DNA of 64,000 bases from NCBI GenBank assembly GCA_016222805.1, contig JACRQG010000028.1, positions 103,860 through 167,859 on the forward strand. Reading direction: 5' to 3'. Below the pieces are notes generated by a model. The model was given only the letters and a program-made list of their open reading frames with translations. It made no database searches and was not told the DNA's origin. The stretch is from Verrucomicrobiota bacterium. GTDB lineage: Bacteria > Verrucomicrobiota > Verrucomicrobiia > Opitutales > Opitutaceae. Position 1 is the first letter of the stretch; each line of letters starts with the position of its first letter. The translations under genes and the position numbers were made by a program. Shown piece by piece: positions 61,970-64,000 of this stretch.

Positions 61970-62941
61970 ATGAGCGAAACGATTAGAGAGTACCCCGGCA
62001 CGGTGATGCTCTCTCTCTTTGCAGTAGTTGCTTTGGGTGGATTTGCAGCGAGCGGAGGTTTGTTTCGTGCTCTTAGAGCCGTCGGCGTGCGTATGAAGAC
62101 TCGGCTTTCTCTACCAATGTGGGGCCTGATTCTACTGACGCTCGTTGCTCTCTTCGCGCGAGAAGGCTATTCGCTCGCCAAGCGGTGGCCCGCGACGGTT
62201 GCGCGGAGCGCGGCGCGAGTTGAAGAGGCGCTATTACGCGAGCACCAACCATCTGATACTACGCTTCCCACGTATCAGCAGCTCGTTGACCTACACCGTA
62301 AGCGAGTTGACAGTCCGGAATTCCTCGAAGTTAGGCGCCGCGGCCGACTCGTCCTCCTCGAGCAGAAGAAAGGCTTGTCTGGATGGGAGAACCGCCGACG
62401 AGTCGTCGAGACGGTAAGATTTGGTGGCTCCGGAGTGCTTATCACTGCGACCGCTTTCGGCGACATCGTTGCCGACCTGGGTGAGAGCAAGCAGACTCCG
62501 GTCTTGGTGGTTTCCGGCGTGGAGTTGGTGGTCGCAGAAGGCGGTGACTCGCTTGTTGGAGTTTGGAAGGGACAGCTGCCGCCATTCGATTTGTTACGCA
62601 CGCCAGAGACCTTGCTAAAGCGATATCCGTTTCCAGACTCGGATCTGCTCGAAATGAGGCGCGTGACGGGAGCACCAGAAGGCTACAATCTGTCTTGGGC
62701 GCGCACTATAAACTACCATCTTCCCGCGCTTGGACTGAAGCCGCCGTGTACCTTTGTCTTTGGGCCAGACGGGCTCACAAGCGTGAAGGTGTGGCCCGAG
62801 GAGCCGCCCTGGAAAGTCGTGCGGCCTCAACTGCCCTCAACGTCAGTGATTTCGCTGTCCGAAAGAAAAGTGCCCAACCAGTCGCCAGAGCCAACGCCGG
62901 GATCGGTCACGCCTCGTGCTAAGGTGCCGAGGCCGGAATGA
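61970..62941 (+). CDS. integron cassette 2 membrane protein, unknown function
   Basis: A 323-residue protein. Two TM helices near the N-terminus (GTVMLSLFAVVALGGFAASGGL and SLPMWGLILLTLVALFARE) are followed by a soluble domain of about 240 residues with helical (EEALLREHQPSD) and beta-rich parts. The last ~20 residues (NQSPEPTPGSVTPRAKVPRPE) are encoded by the attC2 site itself. It starts 16 bp after the attC1 end, with a purine-rich stretch (aaaagaaaaagaacg) as a possible ribosome-binding region. Base composition is lower in GC than the core genes. No family is recognised. Confidence 0.75.
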   Translation: MSETIREYPGTVMLSLFAVVALGGFAASGGLFRALRAVGVRMKTRLSLPMWGLILLTLVALFAREGYSLAKRWPATVARSAARVEEALLREHQPSDTTLPTYQQLVDLHRKRVDSPEFLEVRRRGRLVLLEQKKGLSGWENRRRVVETVRFGGSGVLITATAFGDIVADLGESKQTPVLVVSGVELVVAEGGDSLVGVWKGQLPPFDLLRTPETLLKRYPFPDSDLLEMRRVTGAPEGYNLSWARTINYHLPALGLKPPCTFVFGPDGLTSVKVWPEEPPWKVVRPQLPSTSVISLSERKVPNQSPEPTPGSVTPRAKVPRPE

Positions 62942-63013
62942 AGGAATCGAAGTAATCTCGAAGGAGGCACGAGTCGCGCCCGCTCCCGGTGTGGCTCATC
63001 TCAAACGTTAGCC
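62872..63013 (+). other. attC site 2
   Basis: 142 bp with R'' gcccaac, L'' gagcca, L' tggctc and R' gttagcc. The R' box differs from site 1, as expected for a cassette taken from elsewhere. The inner part has drifted (ctcgtgct / ggcacgag). Confidence 0.88.
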
Positions 63014-63025
63014 AAAGGAACGGAA

Positions 63026-63607
63026 ATGCGCACATTCAACCGTAAGACGTGGTTTGGTGCGACAGCATTGCTTGTGTTGAGCACCGGAGTCGTGCTGTGC
63101 GAATTGCTTCTGGACGATGCAACGCGAATCGATGCTACGTCCAAGGAGCGCCGGAGTAGCGCAAGACGTTTCGAGGGTGCTCCAGGCATTCGCGAAGCTG
63201 CTGTTTCTGTACTTTCGAATTGGTGTGGAAACTCATTCGGGGATCCTGCGTTTCGTGAACAAGCAAGGATGGTTCGCGAGGCCGGCCCATCAATCGTGCC
63301 CTTGCTCACGGAATTGGTGGCCGACCGAGCAAACTCGGAGTGGCTTGTCGGAAATGCATGCAATGAAGCTGCGCGGTATCCATTCTCCGAAGCCTTTCGA
63401 AGCGCCCTCCGATGCCGTCGAGATGATCCTGGGATTCCTCGCCGTGCGCTTTACGAATATTTCGTCCAGTTTGGTGACGATTCAGATCTGCGATGGTTGG
63501 AGTCGAAATCACGTGCCGCAGACATACATCCCCGAAGAGAGTGGGAGGAGTCCGTTGAGTTCTTGCGGCGCCGACTATCGAAGAAGTCTGGACTAACCAG
63601 TCGCTAG
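63026..63607 (+). CDS. integron cassette 3 protein with N-terminal membrane anchor
   Basis: A 193-residue protein starting 12 bp after attC2, with ggaacgga as a possible ribosome-binding site. The N-terminus (MRTFNRKTWFGATALLVLSTGVVLCELL) is a signal anchor or signal peptide. The remaining part is helical with a HEAT-like feel (SIVPLLTELVADRANSEWLVGNACNEAARYP) and a basic tail. The stop codon lies inside attC3. No family is recognised; an envelope-located protein is the most that can be said. Confidence 0.7.
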   Translation: MRTFNRKTWFGATALLVLSTGVVLCELLLDDATRIDATSKERRSSARRFEGAPGIREAAVSVLSNWCGNSFGDPAFREQARMVREAGPSIVPLLTELVADRANSEWLVGNACNEAARYPFSEAFRSALRCRRDDPGIPRRALYEYFVQFGDDSDLRWLESKSRAADIHPRREWEESVEFLRRRLSKKSGLTSR

Positions 63608-63733
63608 AGCCAACGCCCACAGCCGTCACGCCGCGTGCTGAAGGAAAGAAACACGAATGAAGCAATCGAAGAGAAACCAGAGTGAAGCACGCGTCGCGCC
63701 GGCTGCGGGCGTGGCTCATCTCTGACGTTGGGC
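63591..63733 (+). other. attC site 3
   Basis: 143 bp with R'' gactaac, L'' gagcca, L' tggctc and R' gttgggc. The inner stem gcgtgct / agcacgc matches site 1. Confidence 0.88.
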
Positions 63734-63741
63734 TTAACTGC

Positions 63742-64000
63742 GTGGAGGCCGAGGCGGTGCGGAGATCAGGTGAAAAGGTAGCGAGTCGGCACTGTGGCCG
63801 GCAGTTCGAGAGTAGGTACCGCGGCGGTAGCTCAGTAAAGGTAGCGGCAGGTGGGTTGGGGGGGGCGAAGTTTGGAGGTAGGTGGCAGCATCATCCGCGA
63901 AGTAGGAGAGGCCTCGAGGTGTTCGCGAGGATCGGCGGGAATCGCAGCCTCCCCGTTGATGGCACCGCTGAAGAGCCCAACCAGTCGCCAGAGCCAACGC
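63742..64000 (+). CDS. possible integron cassette 4 protein (partial)
   Basis: From a GTG 8 bp after attC3 the plus frame is open to the window end (VEAEAVRRSGEKVASRHC) and enters the fourth attC with the same EEPNQSPEPT tail seen in cassette 2. The body is Gly/Arg-rich and has no recognised motif or clear ribosome-binding site. The minus-strand ORF of 87 codons in the same place is an alternative. Both calls are weak. Confidence 0.35.
   Translation, partial: MEAEAVRRSGEKVASRHCGRQFESRYRGGSSVKVAAGGLGGAKFGGRWQHHPRSRRGLEVFARIGGNRSLPVDGTAEEPNQSPEPT
63975..64000 (+). other. attC site 4, cut by the window end
   Basis: It begins gcccaaccagtcgccagagc, the same 5' half as the other attC sites. The rest lies outside the window. 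Confidence 0.8.

Larger units (their letters stand above)
60073..64000. mobile_element. chromosomal integron (intI, attI and at least four cassettes)
   Basis: A divergent IntI, an attI-like junction and an array of cassettes with three complete attC sites (61811-61953, 62872-63013, 63591-63733) and a fourth starting at 63975. All attC sites share R'' GCCCAAC/GACTAAC, L'' GAGCCA, L' TGGCTC and R' GTTRGSC boxes and a length of 142-143 bp, typical of a chromosomal integron with a homogeneous attC family. The array continues beyond the window. Confidence 0.93.

Noticed and set aside
61811-63733. attC copies as CRISPR or simple repeats
   Set aside because: They have paired R and L boxes, regular spacing with an ORF between each, and an adjacent IntI.
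63734-63997. 87-codon minus ORF in cassette 4
   Set aside because: It is in the orientation opposite to the other cassettes and runs from inside attC4; kept only as an alternative.

Overview
The window is high-GC bacterial DNA that reads as a member of the Verrucomicrobiota, most likely Opitutaceae. The inference rests on gene content: DUF1080 3-keto-glycoside hydrolase-like proteins, a giant ThuA/SGNH/beta-propeller/HEAT/cupredoxin protein, two DUF1549-DUF1553/DUF1501 gene sets, a very large TonB receptor, a chlamydia-like class Ic-type ribonucleotide reductase, an integron whose attC sites encode an NQSPEPT tail, and many short GC-rich palindromic intergenic repeats. No rRNA gene is present to confirm it.

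Layout. 0.4-11.7 kb, minus strand: a carbohydrate cluster consisting of a PAS-AraC regulator, a cupin-like sugar isomerase, a TIM-barrel isomerase, a Gfo/Idh/MocA oxidoreductase, the giant multidomain protein (broken by a frame change near 4022) and a DUF1080 hydrolase. Together they look like a periplasm-to-cytoplasm route for oxidised sugars or glycosides. 11.9-16.5 kb: RecQ helicase, a thioredoxin-TM-Mrr-like fusion and a YcaQ/AlkZ-type DNA glycosylase. 16.7-24.6 kb: a TonB-dependent receptor and two tail-to-tail TMTC-like membrane/TPR paralogues. 25.1-29.7 kb: nrdB and nrdA. 29.9-49.4 kb: a ceramidase-family protein, a second DUF1080 protein, aldo/keto reductase, DUF900 hydrolase, EF-hand protein, a DUF1549/DUF1501/PPC operon, aldose epimerase, universal stress protein, Tat metallophosphoesterase, a SIRT5-like sirtuin and a second DUF1501 + PSCyt1/DUF1549/DUF1553 pair.

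Accessory regions. A complete tRNA-Glu(CTC) at 49570 is the target of a ~10 kb integrative island bounded by a 31-bp direct repeat of the tRNA 3' end (49615-49645 and 59661-59691). The island holds a tyrosine integrase beside attR, an excisionase-like gene overlapping a winged-helix gene, a DUF429-HEPN fusion, a membrane-anchored NERD nuclease, a Gly-rich secreted M23-type protein, an antitoxin with only a scrap of its toxin, and two gene remnants. Directly beyond attR is a chromosomal integron: an IntI with a 124-residue N-terminal extension, an attI-like GTTGGGC junction, and at least four cassettes separated by ~142-bp attC sites (three complete, the fourth running off the window end). The cassettes carry small or membrane proteins of unknown function.

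The best candidates for undescribed biology are the DUF429-HEPN gene with its NERD neighbour, the integron with its extended integrase, and the multidomain cupredoxin protein. All functional calls are from sequence reading alone; no database search was run.
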